Shown here: piece by piece, positions 1 through 12,189 of the stretch | How positions within the stretch are numbered: position 1 is the stretch's first letter | How the letters are laid out: each line of letters begins with the position of its first letter | NCBI RefSeq assembly: GCF_016097555.1 | Contig: NC_054699.1 | Location: forward strand, 3,268,293 to 3,332,292 | Reading direction: 5' to 3' | Source: Gigantopelta aegis | Lineage: Eukaryota; Mollusca; Gastropoda; Neomphalida; Peltospiridae | DNA: 64,000 bases | Notes under the pieces: model-generated | The model's database searches: none | Seen by the model: only the letters and a program-made list of their open reading frames with translations | Told to the model about the DNA's origin: nothing | Made by a program: the position numbers and the translations under genes

Positions 1-45
1 GGAGCACACTGACGAAAAAAAATATCTGTAGGTTGGTGCATATAA

Positions 46-285
46 AGGAAATGTTTTATTTAACGACGCACTCAACACATTGTATTTATGGTTATATGGT
101 GTCAGACACACACAGATACTGAGAGGAAACCCGCTGTTGCCACTTCATGGGCTACTCTTTTCAACTAGCAGCAAGGGATCTTTTATGTGCACTTTCCCAC
201 AGACATAAAAGCACATACCACAGCCTTTGTCCAGTTGTGGTGCAATGGTTGGAACGAGAAAAAAACCCAATCAGCTGAATCCATG
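46..285 (-). mobile_element. SINE-A, truncated head
   Basis: On the minus strand it ends in the type A tail (..CACTCAACACA.. read from the plus strand directly after GGAAATGTTTTATTTAACG). The shared body (GCAAGGGATCTTTTAT, ACAGCCTTTG) is present, but the tRNA-like head is lost. Diverged and old. Confidence 0.85.
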
Positions 286-728
286 ATATATAAGCCACAA
301 CTATATTTCACTGCCAAGTACTAAAACACCATTTCCTCTGCTCCCTATCTTGTAGTTGTATATTTGTAACCCACGGCGGTTTCTGGAAGCAGTTTTAGTT
401 TCCATGATAAGAAAGTAGCAGGGATAATACTAAACCTCTGATACCAGTCATGGCCATTACTGAAACATATGACCAGCTATTAGAAACATGCAACACAAGG
501 TATTATGGGTAAGCTTACATGAAGAAGATTTTGTGTTAATGCTGCTGGCACCCAGCTAATCACCCAGCCTGAAATAGTACCTGGAAACATGTTCGGGTTT
601 CAAGCCAGGTTAGTAAAATAGGGAAAAGTCAGACAGTGTTAACACAACAAAAGGTGTGGTGAGACCGGGGTGTGGGGTGGGGGGGTTTCTAGTCCATAGT
701 TTTTACTTAAAAAATTGTAATAATCAAG
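286..728. other. Unassigned intronic DNA with a short G-run
   Basis: No gene or repeat family recognised. A G-rich run lies at 664-687. Confidence 0.5.
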
Positions 729-1021
729 TTAAAGTTTGTTTTGTTTAACAACACCACTAGAGCACACTGATTTATTATTGGCATGTGGTAATTCTGACAT
801 ATATTCTTAGAGGAAACCCACTACATTTTTCCACTAGTAGCTAGGGATCTTTTATATGTACCATACAATAGACAGGATAGTACATACCACGGCCTTTGAT
901 ATACCAGTCGTGGTGCACTGGCTGGAAGGAGAAATAGCCCAATGGGCCCACCGATGGGTATCGACCCTAGACCGACCGCGCATCAAGTGAGTGCTTTATC
1001 ACTGGGCTGCGTCCCGTCCCT
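729..1021 (-). mobile_element. SINE-B, full length
   Basis: Read on the minus strand it starts with a tRNA-like head (GGACGCAGCCCAGTGATAAA, B-box-like GGTCGATACCCATC) and ends with the type B tail, GTGTTGTTAAACAAAACAAA. The body between is shared with SINE-A. Pol III transcription is expected for the family. Confidence 0.88.
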
Positions 1022-1890
1022 CGTAATAATCAGTAACGGTATTAGAACAGCACAAAGTTAATGGAATCATTATTTTAATTGTAAAAAACACCATTTATCT
1101 GTGGAGCAGTCTTTGTTTTTTTTAAATACATTTATTTATTTTTCTACACTTCTGTAATAGCTTATTGTATCAACGACTTCCTCAAAATTCAGCTTAATTT
1201 TAATGTATTTACAGCGATATATAATATAAATTTCTGTATGATCTGTTTTCAAAATTCTTTTCAAAAAGAACAACTACTAAGTAACAAAAGATTAAAAAAT
1301 ATATATATATTTTAACAAAATTCTATGATTAACATTTCGGTAGTCTCTAATTCAAAATGTTTTTCATAGAAAGCATCTACTGCCCAAAAACTGAAAAAAC
1401 CCCACTATTTTCTATTTCAACAAAATTCTATTAATAGACGTTTTTGAATTCCTTTTCATATATGAAGTAACAAACACTAAAAACAAAAAAAAAGACTTTT
1501 TTTATTTTTTATTCTGTTAATAAGCATTTCTGTATTCCTTTTTATAAAGAGCATACGGCATGAGTTCCTTATTTTCCCCATAACGATTTTAAAGAAATAT
1601 TTGTTAGAATTAGTTTAAGGTTAGGGTTAGGGTTAGTGATAGTTATATACAATATCTTTTAAAACAATTTGTTCTATAAAACCAACATAATGTTTATATT
1701 TCGTAATCCAGTAATTCAATACCCCAATACTGCAATAGTGGGGAAAATAAGGAACTCTTTTCCCATTTCTGTATTCCTTTTTATAAAGAGCATACAGTAC
1801 ACTATATGAAGTAACACACTTTAAAATCTTTATTATAAACACTTTTTATCTTAACAAAATTCTGTTAATAATAAACATTTCTGTGTTTAT
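1022..1890. repeat. AT-rich intronic DNA with dispersed degenerate repeats
   Basis: Phrases such as AACAAAATTCTGTTAATAA, CATTTCTGTATTCCTTTTTA and AAGAGCATAC return at about 1316, 1420, 1515, 1765 and 1855 in diverged form, suggesting an old tandem array of roughly 70-110 bp. Three telomere-like TTAGGG units occur at 1619-1636. Confidence 0.5.
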
Positions 1891-2280
1891 TTTTTGTCTA
1901 ACTCCTTTCAACAAAGAGCATCTCAGGACAAGAGATTTGACACCTCCCTGCAAGTGGTGTGTGTCTGGGCCACAATGTTAGTTTTGTGTTTGGTCTCCGC
2001 TGTCGGCATTGAGAGGTGTAAGCTAGCTAACCTCTATTCACTAGCAGGCAATCTTATCCTTGGTTGTAACGATAAATCAGTGGCCGTCGCTTGTTTTCCC
2101 AACAGCACCAGGACACCGATGCCTGGGTGTGGAATGTGTCCCCATGACTCAATTCATGTATTTGGTGTCACAATTAGAGCCGTGCCTTTCACCAGGCCCA
2201 ATTTGTCTGGCCAAAGCAACATATCTATATACAGAGATTATTACATGGGTGTAGATATAGACATTATTAAATGAATGTGT
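1891..2280. other. Non-repetitive block with an open frame, function unknown
   Basis: A stretch of balanced base composition within AT-rich intron. A plus-strand frame of 126 codons is open but matches no family I know and lacks splice or start support. It may be a conserved non-coding element or chance. Confidence 0.25.
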
Positions 2281-2433
2281 GTACTGTATGGAATTTATTA
2301 AATTCACGATTAGAGAGATATCTTTCAGCAGACCCAAAGCAAATATATATTTCATATACTAGTACATGTATAACTAATTTATTTTCAGAATGTTATATGC
2401 ATAAAAATGTAAGAATATACTATATTAATGATT

Positions 2434-2642
2434 AGAGGAAAGTAAAAAAGTAGGGAAGGAAATATAAGAAAGAAATGGGGGTAAAGGAGAAAGGCAAATA
2501 TAAGAGATAAGAAGACCAACAGAGATTAGAAGAAAAAGTAGTGAAAAAAAGAAAAGAAAAACAAAGGAAAATAAATAAAATAAAACTAAAAATGAAGAAT
2601 AAAAATAACAATCAGGTGGTAGTGAAGGAGGCTGGAATGGAT

Positions 2643-2682
<40 letters not shown>
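2434..2682 (+). repeat. Purine tract ending in a run of 40 G
   Basis: About 200 bases that are nearly all purine on the plus strand run into an uninterrupted G-run at 2643-2682. Such homopurine DNA can form triplex or G-quadruplex structures. The run length is at the limit of what sequencing measures reliably. Confidence 0.85.
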
Positions 2683-2684
<2 letters not shown>

Positions 2685-2724
2685 GAAAAGTAGAGTAAAT
2701 GTACATGTAGCAGGAAGGGAGGTT

Positions 2725-3007
2725 TTAGTATACATTTCCAAATGTCAAGACAGTACATACCAGTCATCAAGAAAAAGAAGGAAGGTCTTCAATATATATT
2801 TCCAACTGTCAAGACAGCACATACCAGTCTTTAATATATACTAGCCGTCAAGGAGGAATAGGAAGAACTGACAAGGCAGCACATACTAGTCATCAATGGG
2901 AAGGACGAAGGTCTTCAGTATATATTTCCAACCTTTTTCAATATACCAGCCATCAAGGCAAAGAAAGATGGATGGGGTCTTCAGTAAACCTACCAGCAAC
3001 CATCAAG
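2725..3007. repeat. Degenerate minisatellite, period roughly 80 bp
   Basis: Three to four diverged units with AATATATATTTCCAA, AAGACAGCACATACCAGTC and CATCAAG-GGAAGG phrases. The period is irregular. Confidence 0.6.
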
Positions 3008-3379
3008 GGGAATTGATCCCCTGATCCATCACACCTGGGAGGAAGGTCTACTGCAGAGCTACACGTAGATCATGCTCTTTGTGATTAACAAGCAGCATGA
3101 CAAAATGATTAAAGATCTGTGTGCGAGAAACTGCGTCTTACATACAGGCAGAGTATTCCTCAGTAGTAGCCATAATCTCCATTTGAAATCTCACCAACAG
3201 CTGAACTCTCCATATATTTCATCTGTCCACTAGGAGAGCTGTTCACAAAAGAAGCCTATATCTTGTTCTAGATTTTCACAACAGATTGAAATTTCTTCGA
3301 AAAAACCCAAAACAAAACCAAAATAAAAAATAAATAATTAAATAAAAAAAATAAAAAAACAAACCTACACCAACTTGAA

Positions 3380-3885
3380 CAGGACTTCTAGATTATGGTA
3401 GCCCTACTCCCATGGCTAGTAATATTCAGTTTTGGGCTTGTAAATAACTACCATTGCCATGCCAGACAGGACTTCTAGATTATGGTAGCCCTACTCCCAT
3501 GGCTAGTAATATTCAGTGTTGGGCTTGTAAATAATTACTATTGTCATGCCAGACAGGACTTCTAGATTATGGTAGCCCTACTCCCATGGCTAGTAATATT
3601 CAGTGTTGGGCTTGTAAATAATTACTATTGTCATGCCTGATGGCTAGTGAAAAAAAAAGAGTTGTCAAATGCTGCATTTAAGTCTATTTTGTAAATATAA
3701 ATACCCCCCCCCCCCCCCCCCCCCAATCTAAGGGTTTTTAAGTTTTAGGTGACATACCCGAGTATTACTATTAGTAAAATTGTATTTAATGACAAGTAGG
3801 GCTAGTGAATTTTTAATCATGGCTAGTAAAAATTTTAAATCACTGATCCCATGAAAAGTGGATTTTTATAGAAATTCTAGAAGCC
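3380..3885 (+). mobile_element. hAT-like MITE with triplicated 5' end
   Basis: The left terminus CAGGACTTCTAGATTATGG occurs three times at 87-bp spacing (3380, 3467, 3554). The element then continues through the body (GCTGCATTTAAGTCTATTTT, a C-run at 3703-3724, TAGGTGACAT, GGGCTAGTGAATTTTTAATC) to the right terminus ATTCTAGAAGCCTTG. Inverted CAGGRCTTCTAGA ends suggest a hAT-type family. No transposase is encoded. Confidence 0.75.
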
Positions 3886-4211
3886 TTGGTGAAAAACAAA
3901 TGTGCCTAATCTGGAATCCCACTGGAAATAATTTTGTTTAAGCTAATTTTAGCATTTCCTTGAAAATTACTAAAAAGTAAAAATCAACAATTGGCCAATT
4001 TGTCTGTGGCCAGCGTACGATCTACCTAACATTTAATATTCGTGTACATGTACAGTAACACTAATTATTGAAAACATGCATGTTGTAAACCGGTCTATAA
4101 ATATTGTATTTACAGTACATGAAAACTAATTTGTTGAAACCGGTCTATAAATATTTTATTTACAAGAAGATTAATTTGTTGCAAATTGAAGAGTCTGAAC
4201 TGTTAATTGAA

Positions 4212-4652
4212 AAGGAGTGTCATGTGTGTAGAAAATTCATAGTTGTTGACATGTGTGTAGAAAATTCATAGTTGTTGACATGTGTGTAGAAAATTCATAG
4301 TTGTTGACATGTGTGTAGAACATTCATAGTTGTTGTCATGTGTGTAGAAAATTCATAGTTGTTGTCATCTGTGTAGAAAATTCATAGTTGTTGTCATGTG
4401 TAGAAAATTCATAGTTGTTGTCATGTGTGTAGAAAATTCATAGTTGTTGTCATCTGTGTAGAAAATTCATAGTTGTTGTCATGTGTGTAGAAAATTCATA
4501 GTTGTTGTCATGTGTAGAAAATTCATAGTTGTTGTCATGTGTGTAGAAAATTCATAGTTGTTGTCATGTGTGTAGAAAACTCATAGTTGTTGTCATGTGT
4601 GTAGAAAATTCATAGTTGTTGTCATGTGTGTAGAAAATTCATAGTTGTTATC
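4212..4652 (+). repeat. 29-bp minisatellite, about 15 units
   Basis: The unit is built around CATGTGTGTAGAAAATTCAT followed by AGTTGTTGT; some units lack a TG pair. Flanking DNA is AT-rich intron. A short TATC microsatellite follows at about 4830-4870. Confidence 0.92.
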
Positions 4653-5157
4653 AGACTTTTTAAAGTAAGAGGGCTGCAGAAAGTACTTGCCTGCTAGCCA
4701 AATGCAAGTCAAACATTCCAATGAACGAGTTAAAAAATTCAACTACCAGTCCAACAGTCTGTCTGTCTTTTTTATTTGGTCTGCCACGTGATGTTGACCA
4801 AGTGTTCTTAATAATGTTTTGTCAATATATCTATATTTATCTATATATCTATATCTATATCTATATCTACATGTGTATCTAATTTGAAGTGACGACACTG
4901 TATATTATAATATTGTTAATAATATATTATTCTATAGACTGGCGGACTAGTAGAAATTCTGGCGGGCTAGTAAAGTTTAGTTGGTTCTGGTCCAGCGGGC
5001 TAGTTAACTATTTTCCATTTCTGCGCTGCTGAGTAATGACATTTTTCTGTCACAGTTGGTAACTGTCTATATAATCATTACTTACAAAAAAAAAAGAGCA
5101 CAGGATCAGTGTATACACTGCTTGTAAAGGGCACCATCATTGTCATTTGATTTCCGT

Positions 5158-5441
5158 CCTGCTGTCCAGTTAGTATTAGCACAGACCTCAGCTATTTGGG
5201 CTGTTTGTCCAGGACAGTGGTTTAGTGGTTAGAGTGTTAGTGGTTAATGAGAGATGTCAGTGTTGTGGCCTTATACCTACCTACTTACCCAATGAGTTTT
5301 TAAACTTTATCGGGGTGGAAGCCATTTCCAGGATATGAACCCCACCACCTACTTACATCCAATTAAGGTTCAACCATGCTATCCTGGGCACACACACACA
5401 TCTCAGCTATCTGGGCTGCCTCTCCAGGTCAGTTTGCTTGT
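5158..5441 (-). mobile_element. SINE-C fragments, two degenerate copies
   Basis: Two joined pieces show the minus-strand SINE-C tail (CCAATTAAGGTTCAA, CCTGGGCACACAC) and middle (TCCAGGACAGTGG, CCAATGAG). Both are diverged. Confidence 0.7.
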
Positions 5442-5596
5442 TAGTAAGAGTTGTAATTTTCTGTGGGTGTGAGGTGGTACCAGAAATATTTTGCTTTCAC
5501 AATTTTTATTTTCGACAGTCTGTTACAATCATATGAACTGACTTCCAGTTACCTAAGAATGTCTAATAATACTAATATTATCCCATACTGAACATT

Positions 5597-5980
5597 TTCA
5601 TTTCACCGTATTTTCGTGCTTAGATCCAATTAAGGTTCAGGCATGCTGTCCTGGGCACACACTTCAGCTATCTGGATTATCTGTCGAGGACAGTGGTTTA
5701 GTTGTTAGTGTTCAGTGAGACACAAGAGGGTTTAAGGACAACGAGTATAGTGATCTTACATCTACCCATTGAGTCATTTAAACTTGCTCTGTGTGGTGTT
5801 GTGAACCCTGTACCTAACAGCCTTATGTCCGATGGCTTAACCATGACATCACAGAGGCCGGGAAATACTGAACACACCAGTTGAACAAAATATTCCCAGC
5901 AGTACCAGAATGCAAACCCACTACCTACCAGTCTTCGAGCCGAACAACTTAAAACCACTACGCCACCGAAGTCAGTCGGT
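5597..5980 (-). mobile_element. SINE-C, near full length, plus a second head fragment
   Basis: 5597-5862 is a complete minus-strand SINE-C, from the ATTTTCGTGCTTAGATCCAA tail to the tRNA-like head (TTATGTCCGATGGCTTAACC). A second head piece with CTACCTACCAG and CCACTACGCCACCGAAG follows to 5980, so another copy was broken here. Confidence 0.82.
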
Positions 5981-6598
5981 ATAAACCTACACCAAATTAC
6001 TGTGGAACGCAAATATGCCTTCCAAAAATATGTCTTCTGGTGTGGATGAAAACAACATAATAGTTAAAAACACACTCCAAGTTGCAGTGTAAACAAAGAC
6101 ATGTTTTCAACATGTGGTGAACAGAACAAACTGTCTCAACAAGCAGAATGAAAATATACACACATAAATTAACACACCAGTTGTCTACCCTGACAAAAAA
6201 AGAAGAGAGAGCAGCCACCTTGTTTTAACCTGTGCCATTTAGGTCTGTGTGGGTCGTACAATTACCAACGCGGGGATAAGGTTGAGAAGAAAATGAAGAC
6301 TGACAATAAGCAGAACAGGAAACAGGTTGTTGTTGAAAAGCTGACTCTTTTATCAGTGTTATCAGCCAAACAACAATCAGAAGTAGACTGATATTTCAGC
6401 ATTCTTTCAAAATGGTAGACTGTTACCAGCATGCTTCATGGACATAGACAGGCAACCACAATCCGGCCTGTGCTGGTGTGGTATGCACGTTTGTTCATGA
6501 TTATACAAATATTGCCAGTAATTAGTCCTTATTTAGTCATTAAAATATGATGTTTGTATGTATTTTGTTTGTACATATCAATATGACATGTTTTGCAT
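5981..6598. other. Unassigned intronic DNA
   Basis: No coding region or repeat family recognised; the sequence is non-repetitive. Confidence 0.5.
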
Positions 6599-6937
6599 AC
6601 ACAGTGACACACACAATAACATACACAGTCACACACATACAGTCTCACACACACACACAGTGATACATACAGTGACATACACACACAGTGACACACATAG
6701 TGTGACACACACCCACAGTGACATACACACATTGACACATACAGTGACACACACATTTACACAACACACACACACACACAGTTACACAACACACATGCAG
6801 TGATATACACAGTGACACATACACACAGTTACACAACACACACATAGTGACACATTGTTACACAACACACAGTTACACAACACAACACACACACACACAC
6901 ACAGTGACATACACACACATACACACACACACATACT

Positions 6938-6968
<31 letters not shown>

Positions 6969-6972
6969 ACAC
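6599..6972. repeat. Degenerate CA microsatellite
   Basis: ACACAC tracts interrupted by GTGACA and GTTACA phrases. Open frames on both strands here are low-complexity artefacts. Confidence 0.95.
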
Positions 6973-7186
6973 ACAAACGAAGAGCACCTGCAGTGGATGA
7001 TCACCAAGAATTACGGTACACAGCCTGATGTTTATGGGCCAACTTAGCCACTCCATTTAGCATGGCAAGTGGGCCCATGGAGAAAACCAACTTTACGATG
7101 GCTGCTGCAGAGTACAAGACTTGCAGATTCCATTATCAGATGAGAGGGACTCTAAAGCTTCAACACAAGGGTTCACCACAGGTAGT

Positions 7187-8745
7187 GATGTCTTCTAAGC
7201 ACCTCTATAGAGGCCAGACACAGCCAGGTAATGTTTATGGACTAAGTGATGTGGCTAATTGATCTAGTCAGACAATGTCTTCTAAGCACCTCTGTAGTGG
7301 CCAGACACAGCCAGGTAATGTTTATGGACTAAGTGATGTGGCTAACTGATCTAGTCAGACAATGTCTTCTAAGCACCTCTGTAGTGGCCAGACACAGCCA
7401 GGTAATGTTTATGGACTAAGTGATGTGGCTAATTGATCTAGTCAGACAATGTCTTCTAAGCACCTCTGTAGTGGCCAGACACAGCCAGGTAATGTTTATG
7501 GACTAAGTGATGTGGCTAATTGATCTAGTCAGATAATGTCTTCTAAGCACCTCTGTAGTGGCCAGACACAGCCAGGTAATGTTTATATGTTTATGGACTA
7601 AGTGATGTGGCTAATTGATCTAGTCAGACAATGTCTTCTAAGCACCTCTATAGTGGCCAGACACAGCCAGGTAAATGTTTATGGACTATATGATGTGGCT
7701 AATTGATCTAGTCAGATAATGTCTTCTAAGCACCTCTGTAGTGGCCAGACACAGCCAGGTAATGTTTATGGACTAAGTGATGTGGCTAATTGATCTAGTC
7801 AGACAATGTCTTCTAAGCACCTCTATAGTGGCCAGACACAGCCAGGTAAATGTTTATGGACTATATGATGTGGCTAATTGATCTAGTCAGATAATGTCTT
7901 CTAAGCAGCTCTATAGTGGCCAGACACAGCCAGGTAATGTTTATGGACTATATGATGTGGCTAATTGATCTAGTCAGACAATGTCTTCTAAGCAGCTATA
8001 TAGTGGCCAGACATAGCCAGGTAAATGTTTATGGACTATATGATGTGGCTAATTGATCTAGTCAGACAATGTCTTCTAAGCACCTCTATAGTGGCCAGAC
8101 ATAGCCAGGTAAATGTTTATGGACTATATGATGTGGCTAATTGATCTAGTCAGACAATGTCTTCTAAGCACCTCTGTAGTGGCCAGACACAGCCAGGTAA
8201 TGTTTATGGACTAAGTGATGTGGCTAATTGATCTAGTCAGACAATGTCTTCTAAGCACCTCTGTAGTGGCCAGACACAGCCAGTTAATGTTTATGGACTA
8301 TATGATGTGGCTAATTGATCTAGACATACAATGTCTTCTAAGCACCTCTATAGTGGCCAGACACAGCCAGGTAATGTTTATGGACTATATGATGTGGCTA
8401 ATTGATCTAGACAGACAATGTCTTCTAAGCACCTCTATAGTGGCCAGACACAGCCAGGTAATGTTAATGGACTAAGTGATGTAGCTAATTGATCTAGACA
8501 ATGTCTTCTAAGCATTCCTATAGTGGCCAGACACAGCCAGGTAATGTTAATGGACTATGTGATGTAGCTAATTGATCTAGACAATGTCTTCTAAGCATTC
8601 CTATAGTGGCCAGACAAAGCCAGGTAATGTTAATGGACTAAGTGATGTAGCTAATTGATCTAGACAATGTCTTCTAAGCATTCCTATAGTGGCCAGACAC
8701 AGCCAGGTAATGTTTACTGATATAGCTAATTGATCCAGTCAAACA
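7187..8745 (+). repeat. 87-bp minisatellite, about 18 units
   Basis: The unit contains ATGTCTTCTAAGCACCTCTG, GGCCAGACACAGCCAGGTAA and GATGTGGCTAATTGATC. Two unit variants alternate in blocks (ACTAAGTGATG versus ACTATATGATG, TAATG versus TAAATG), and the last units are shorter and more diverged, so expansion went from left to right or the right edge is older. Confidence 0.95.
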
Positions 8746-9075
8746 ATCGGTAGAACAAATATATTTTTAAAATAATGGTTCTTTTATTTGTAAGAATATG
8801 ATGCTGTTAAAATATTTAGGATTTTACAACATTAAGAAAGCTGGAGAGTAACTTTATGGAGTTTGAAGGACAATTAGCTTTTCAAATTTACTCTGGAAGC
8901 AAATGCTACAAACACTTTATGAACTGAGCAGTCGTTCTAGACATTGCTATTAAAATCAGACTCCATATTAGACTTATAGTGAAATGTTTTCTAACACCAA
9001 GTCTGAAACAAAAGTTAATAAAAGCTTATGATCAATATTTTTGGTTATGATCGATACTTTTGGTTACAACTGATA
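8746..9075. other. Unassigned intronic DNA
   Basis: AT-rich, nothing recognised. Confidence 0.5.
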
Positions 9076-9340
9076 AACCGGCCTCGGTGGTGTCGTGGGT
9101 AAGCCTCGGACATACAGCTAGTAGGTATTGGATTTGCAGCCTCGGTACCAGCTCTCACCCACAGCAAGTTTTAACGACTCAATGGGTAGGTGTAAGATCA
9201 CTACACCCTCTTGTCTCTCATTAACCACTAACAACTAACCCACTGTCCTCGACAGACAGTCCAGATTGCTGAGGTGTGTGTCCAGGACAGCCTGCTTGAA
9301 CTTTAATTGGATATAAGCATAAAAATAAGTTGAAATGAAA
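9076..9340 (+). mobile_element. SINE-C, full length
   Basis: tRNA-like head (CCGGCCTCGGTGGTGTCGTG), middle GACTCAATGGGTAGGTGTAAG and tail TTAATTGGATATAAGC ending in AAGTTGAAATGAAA are all present. Confidence 0.88.
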
Positions 9341-9671
9341 AATTAATGATTGATAATTTTGCTCTTTGAAATGTGGGATTTTGGATATATTTCAATTTTG
9401 AAATACTTTATAAAAACAAGATGAAAGCAAATATATGACTGATGAAAATAATGACATATATCCTATCATATTTCCCCGTGTTATACACACCAGTATATAA
9501 TGTGTTTCATTCTCTTTGAATAATTCTGTCTCAAGAAAAATTATGTCATGTGCAGTAATCTTTTATTATTATTACAGATACATGTACCATAAACTGCATT
9601 ACTATTGTACAAAATAGTGACCTGCTATTTAAATTTATAAATTAAATGTGTTATTTTTCTTTCACAAATAA
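9341..9671. other. AT-rich intronic DNA
   Basis: Nothing recognised beyond short ATT runs. Confidence 0.5.
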
Positions 9672-9987
9672 GAAAGAAATGTTTTATTTAATGATGCACT
9701 CAACACATTTTATTTACGGTTATATGGCAATGGTTAAAGACCACACAGATTTTGAGAGGACATGGACTACTCTTTCCGATTAGCAGCAAGGGATCTTTTA
9801 TTTGTGCTTCCTACAGGCAGGATAGCACAAACCATGGCCTTTGTTGAACCATTGAGACTTGCGGAGCACTCACTCAGGGTTTGGAGTCGGTATCTGGAAT
9901 AAAAATCCCATGCCTCGACTGGGATCCGAACCCAGTACCTACCAGCCTGTAGACCGATAGCCTAACCACTATGCCACTGAGGCCGGT
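9672..9987 (-). mobile_element. Chimeric SINE: C-like head on an A body and tail
   Basis: On the minus strand the head is a tRNA-like sequence related to that of SINE-C (ACCGGCCTCAGTGGCATAGT, GTACTGGGTTCGGATCCCAG), followed by a linker with GAGTGAGTGCTCCGCAAG. It then runs into the body and tail of SINE-A (AAGGGATC or its complement, ending in AAATAAAACATTTCT). It shows that heads and tails of these families recombine. Confidence 0.85.
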
Positions 9988-10589
9988 CTTTCACAAATAA
10001 TACTATCATATATAAGTAGATATATAATAGAGAATAGAGATTTATTTTACAGTCCGAGTGTGTGACTTTTTGTCACAGTGCATAATATCAACAACTGCCT
10101 GGAATTTTACAAAATACTGAACTCTTTATTAATGATTCTTAAAGATTTTCACCCAGATCTTTTTTTGTTTATAAACATTTATAACACACAACCTTTTTTT
10201 GTTTCGACTTTAAAGAAAAGAAGAAGTTCATATAATACATGGGAAAATAAGTTATCAATTATTTTTGTATTACACTATTTACACAGAAATACACTTGAAA
10301 GAAGAATTGTTTTGTATACGTGAACCGATTTTGATCTTTCACATAAATACTCTCAACATCAAATTGTAATCTTTCAAAAACAAACTTTAGACATTTCTCA
10401 TTTTCAAAAACATATTTGTGAAAAAAAACTAACTAACAAGAAAAACAGTGAGAGGTCTTAATAAGAAAAAAATCAGGTTTATTTAGTTACCAGTTATCTT
10501 AAAGTTTGTCTGCAAAATTAGCACAATATATTTGTGAAAAAAAATAAAAGAACCCTCCAAAAAAACCTCCACAACAAAATCTTGCAACA
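9988..10589. other. AT-rich intronic DNA with a chance open frame
   Basis: An 81-codon plus-strand frame at 10078-10323 is Leu/Phe/Ile-rich, as expected of AT-rich DNA, and shows no family signature. Confidence 0.45.
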
Positions 10590-10935
10590 TTCCATCATGT
10601 ACTTTTTCGTCTGCGCTTTGAAGCAGAGCTTTCAAATCTGGATAATTCTTAGACTGCGAAACAAACAGCTTCTGGGGAAACGATTAGAAATGCACAAAAT
10701 CCAAGGTGTTCTGCTTGGAAAATAAACTCAATACCCTTATGTAAATAAGGTGCTTGGGGGTCAAATCTCTCGCCAGACGTAAGGTGACATAAAGGGTTAC
10801 GGCGAGCCCATAGATCATGGACCAAGTGACAACGCACCAGTGGGATTCTGCCTGTTCTAAGTATATTACACACATTTTGTTCCACTTGGCTTCACGTCTG
10901 CCCACGGAATTCGGCTTTTTCAAAATATACAATTG
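10590..10935 (-). other. Possible unidentified exons, minus strand
   Basis: This block is richer in GC than its surroundings and keeps two minus-strand frames open for 78-82 codons. One frame contains a hydrophobic stretch (WCVVTWSMIYGLAVTLYVTL) preceded by EAKWNKMCVIYLEQ. Further along, TTTCTAATCGTTTCCCCAG at about 10672 resembles a splice acceptor, followed by a frame reading KLFVSQSKNYPDLKALLQSA. I recognise no family and it does not resemble glypican. Could be coding, an exon relic or chance. Confidence 0.18.
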
Positions 10936-11282
10936 CCGAAATTTAAAACTGCTCCACAGGAATTCGGAACTTTTTAATAATCATCCGTGACCATTGTTGC
11001 AATCCTTGGTAAAGTGTTTTTCCTTTTGTTAAATATAGTATAAAACAGGAAATGCTAAATCGAAAATAATATACGTAATAGTAAGAAATAATACATTTTC
11101 TGTTTTGTTATAATTTTCTGACATCTACGAAGCAACAGAGCAACAGGTTTCCTACCTGTTTCTGTGGTTATTACAATCCATGTGAATTTGTAACGACAGA
11201 AATGGCATAAGAAATATTTGTTTTATGACAATGAAACAAAACAAAACCTTTAAAACAAGTCTTAAATTTTAAAGGTGGAGTA
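10936..11282. other. Unassigned intronic DNA
   Basis: AT-rich, nothing recognised. Confidence 0.45.
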
Positions 11283-11460
11283 GGATGGTGCATATAAAAG
11301 ATCCCTTGCTGCGAACTGTAAAGAGTAGCCCATGAAGTGGTGACAGTGGGTATCCTCTCTTCAATATCTGTGTGGTCTTTAACCATAAGACTGATGCCAT
11401 ATAACCATAAATAAAATGTGTTGAGTGCGCTGTTAACTAAAACATTTCCTTCCTTCCTTC
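11283..11460 (+). mobile_element. SINE-A, 5'-truncated
   Basis: Starts inside the body (GATGGTGCATATAAAAGATC) and runs to the A tail (AACTAAAACATTTCC, then TTCC repeats). Head lost, consistent with incomplete reverse transcription. Confidence 0.88.
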
Positions 11461-12000
11461 CACAGCACATAACCCCACCACCCACACCCCACCCCGCCAA
11501 TCCAACTGAAGTGCATGTAGATCCTCCCTGCCTCCCCCAAAAAGATGACTACTAGTATCTAAATGTGAATGGTGAATCCCACACGGACCAATGCATCAGG
11601 TCCATCAGGTCAAAGGAGACACACTGAGATCGCAGCCAGTCCATTTGCTGATGGGAGAAACAGGGCCAAGCCGTATAACTGAGCATGACTAGTTTTGATT
11701 CCATTTGTTAATTTAGTAATTGTCGTTTGGCTACAGCAGTGAAACCGCATCTACCTGACTGACTGACTGACTGACTGAGAGGCAGTTCTTGTGAATTGAG
11801 GTCTGCAGGAAAAGCTTATCAGAAACGCAGGGAGGAAAAATAGGTTAGCTACACACAGCACCTAGAACACGTTCACTTACTATAGATTTCTCAAAGCATG
11901 GGTTTCCATTTTGGTTTTTTCCTCTCTCTCCGTAAAAATGCAAACATATGTTCTAGGTTGGTGAGCTTTATTGTGGTAACAGAACTTTTTTTTTAAAGTC

Positions 12001-12034
<34 letters not shown>

Positions 12035-12189
12035 ATACAGAGTACTAGTAGTCAAAAATAATACAATATTAGAAATGAATTTTAAAAAACAAATGAGTGA
12101 ATGGATGAATGAATGATTGAATGAATAAATGAATATTTAATGATACCCCAGCACAAAATATTTCTATCAGCTATTATGTGTCTAGCAAA
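11461..12189. other. Unassigned intronic DNA with simple repeats
   Basis: Contains a GACT repeat at about 11756-11780, a TG microsatellite at 12002-12033 and a GAATGAAT-like run near 12100. No gene recognised. Confidence 0.55.

Noticed and set aside
1619-1636. Telomere-like TTAGGG repeat
   Set aside because: Only three units in AT-rich intron; chance or a trivial interstitial repeat.
6529-7047. His/Thr- and Cys/Val-rich frames
   Set aside because: CA microsatellite artefact.
7187-8745. Could the regular 87-bp array be a CRISPR array?
   Set aside because: Units repeat in full without unique spacers and the DNA is eukaryotic; it is a minisatellite.
10590-10935. Exon 3 of the glypican
   Set aside because: It lies on the right strand and side, but the translation lacks the expected helix motifs and cysteine pattern; kept only as an unidentified candidate.
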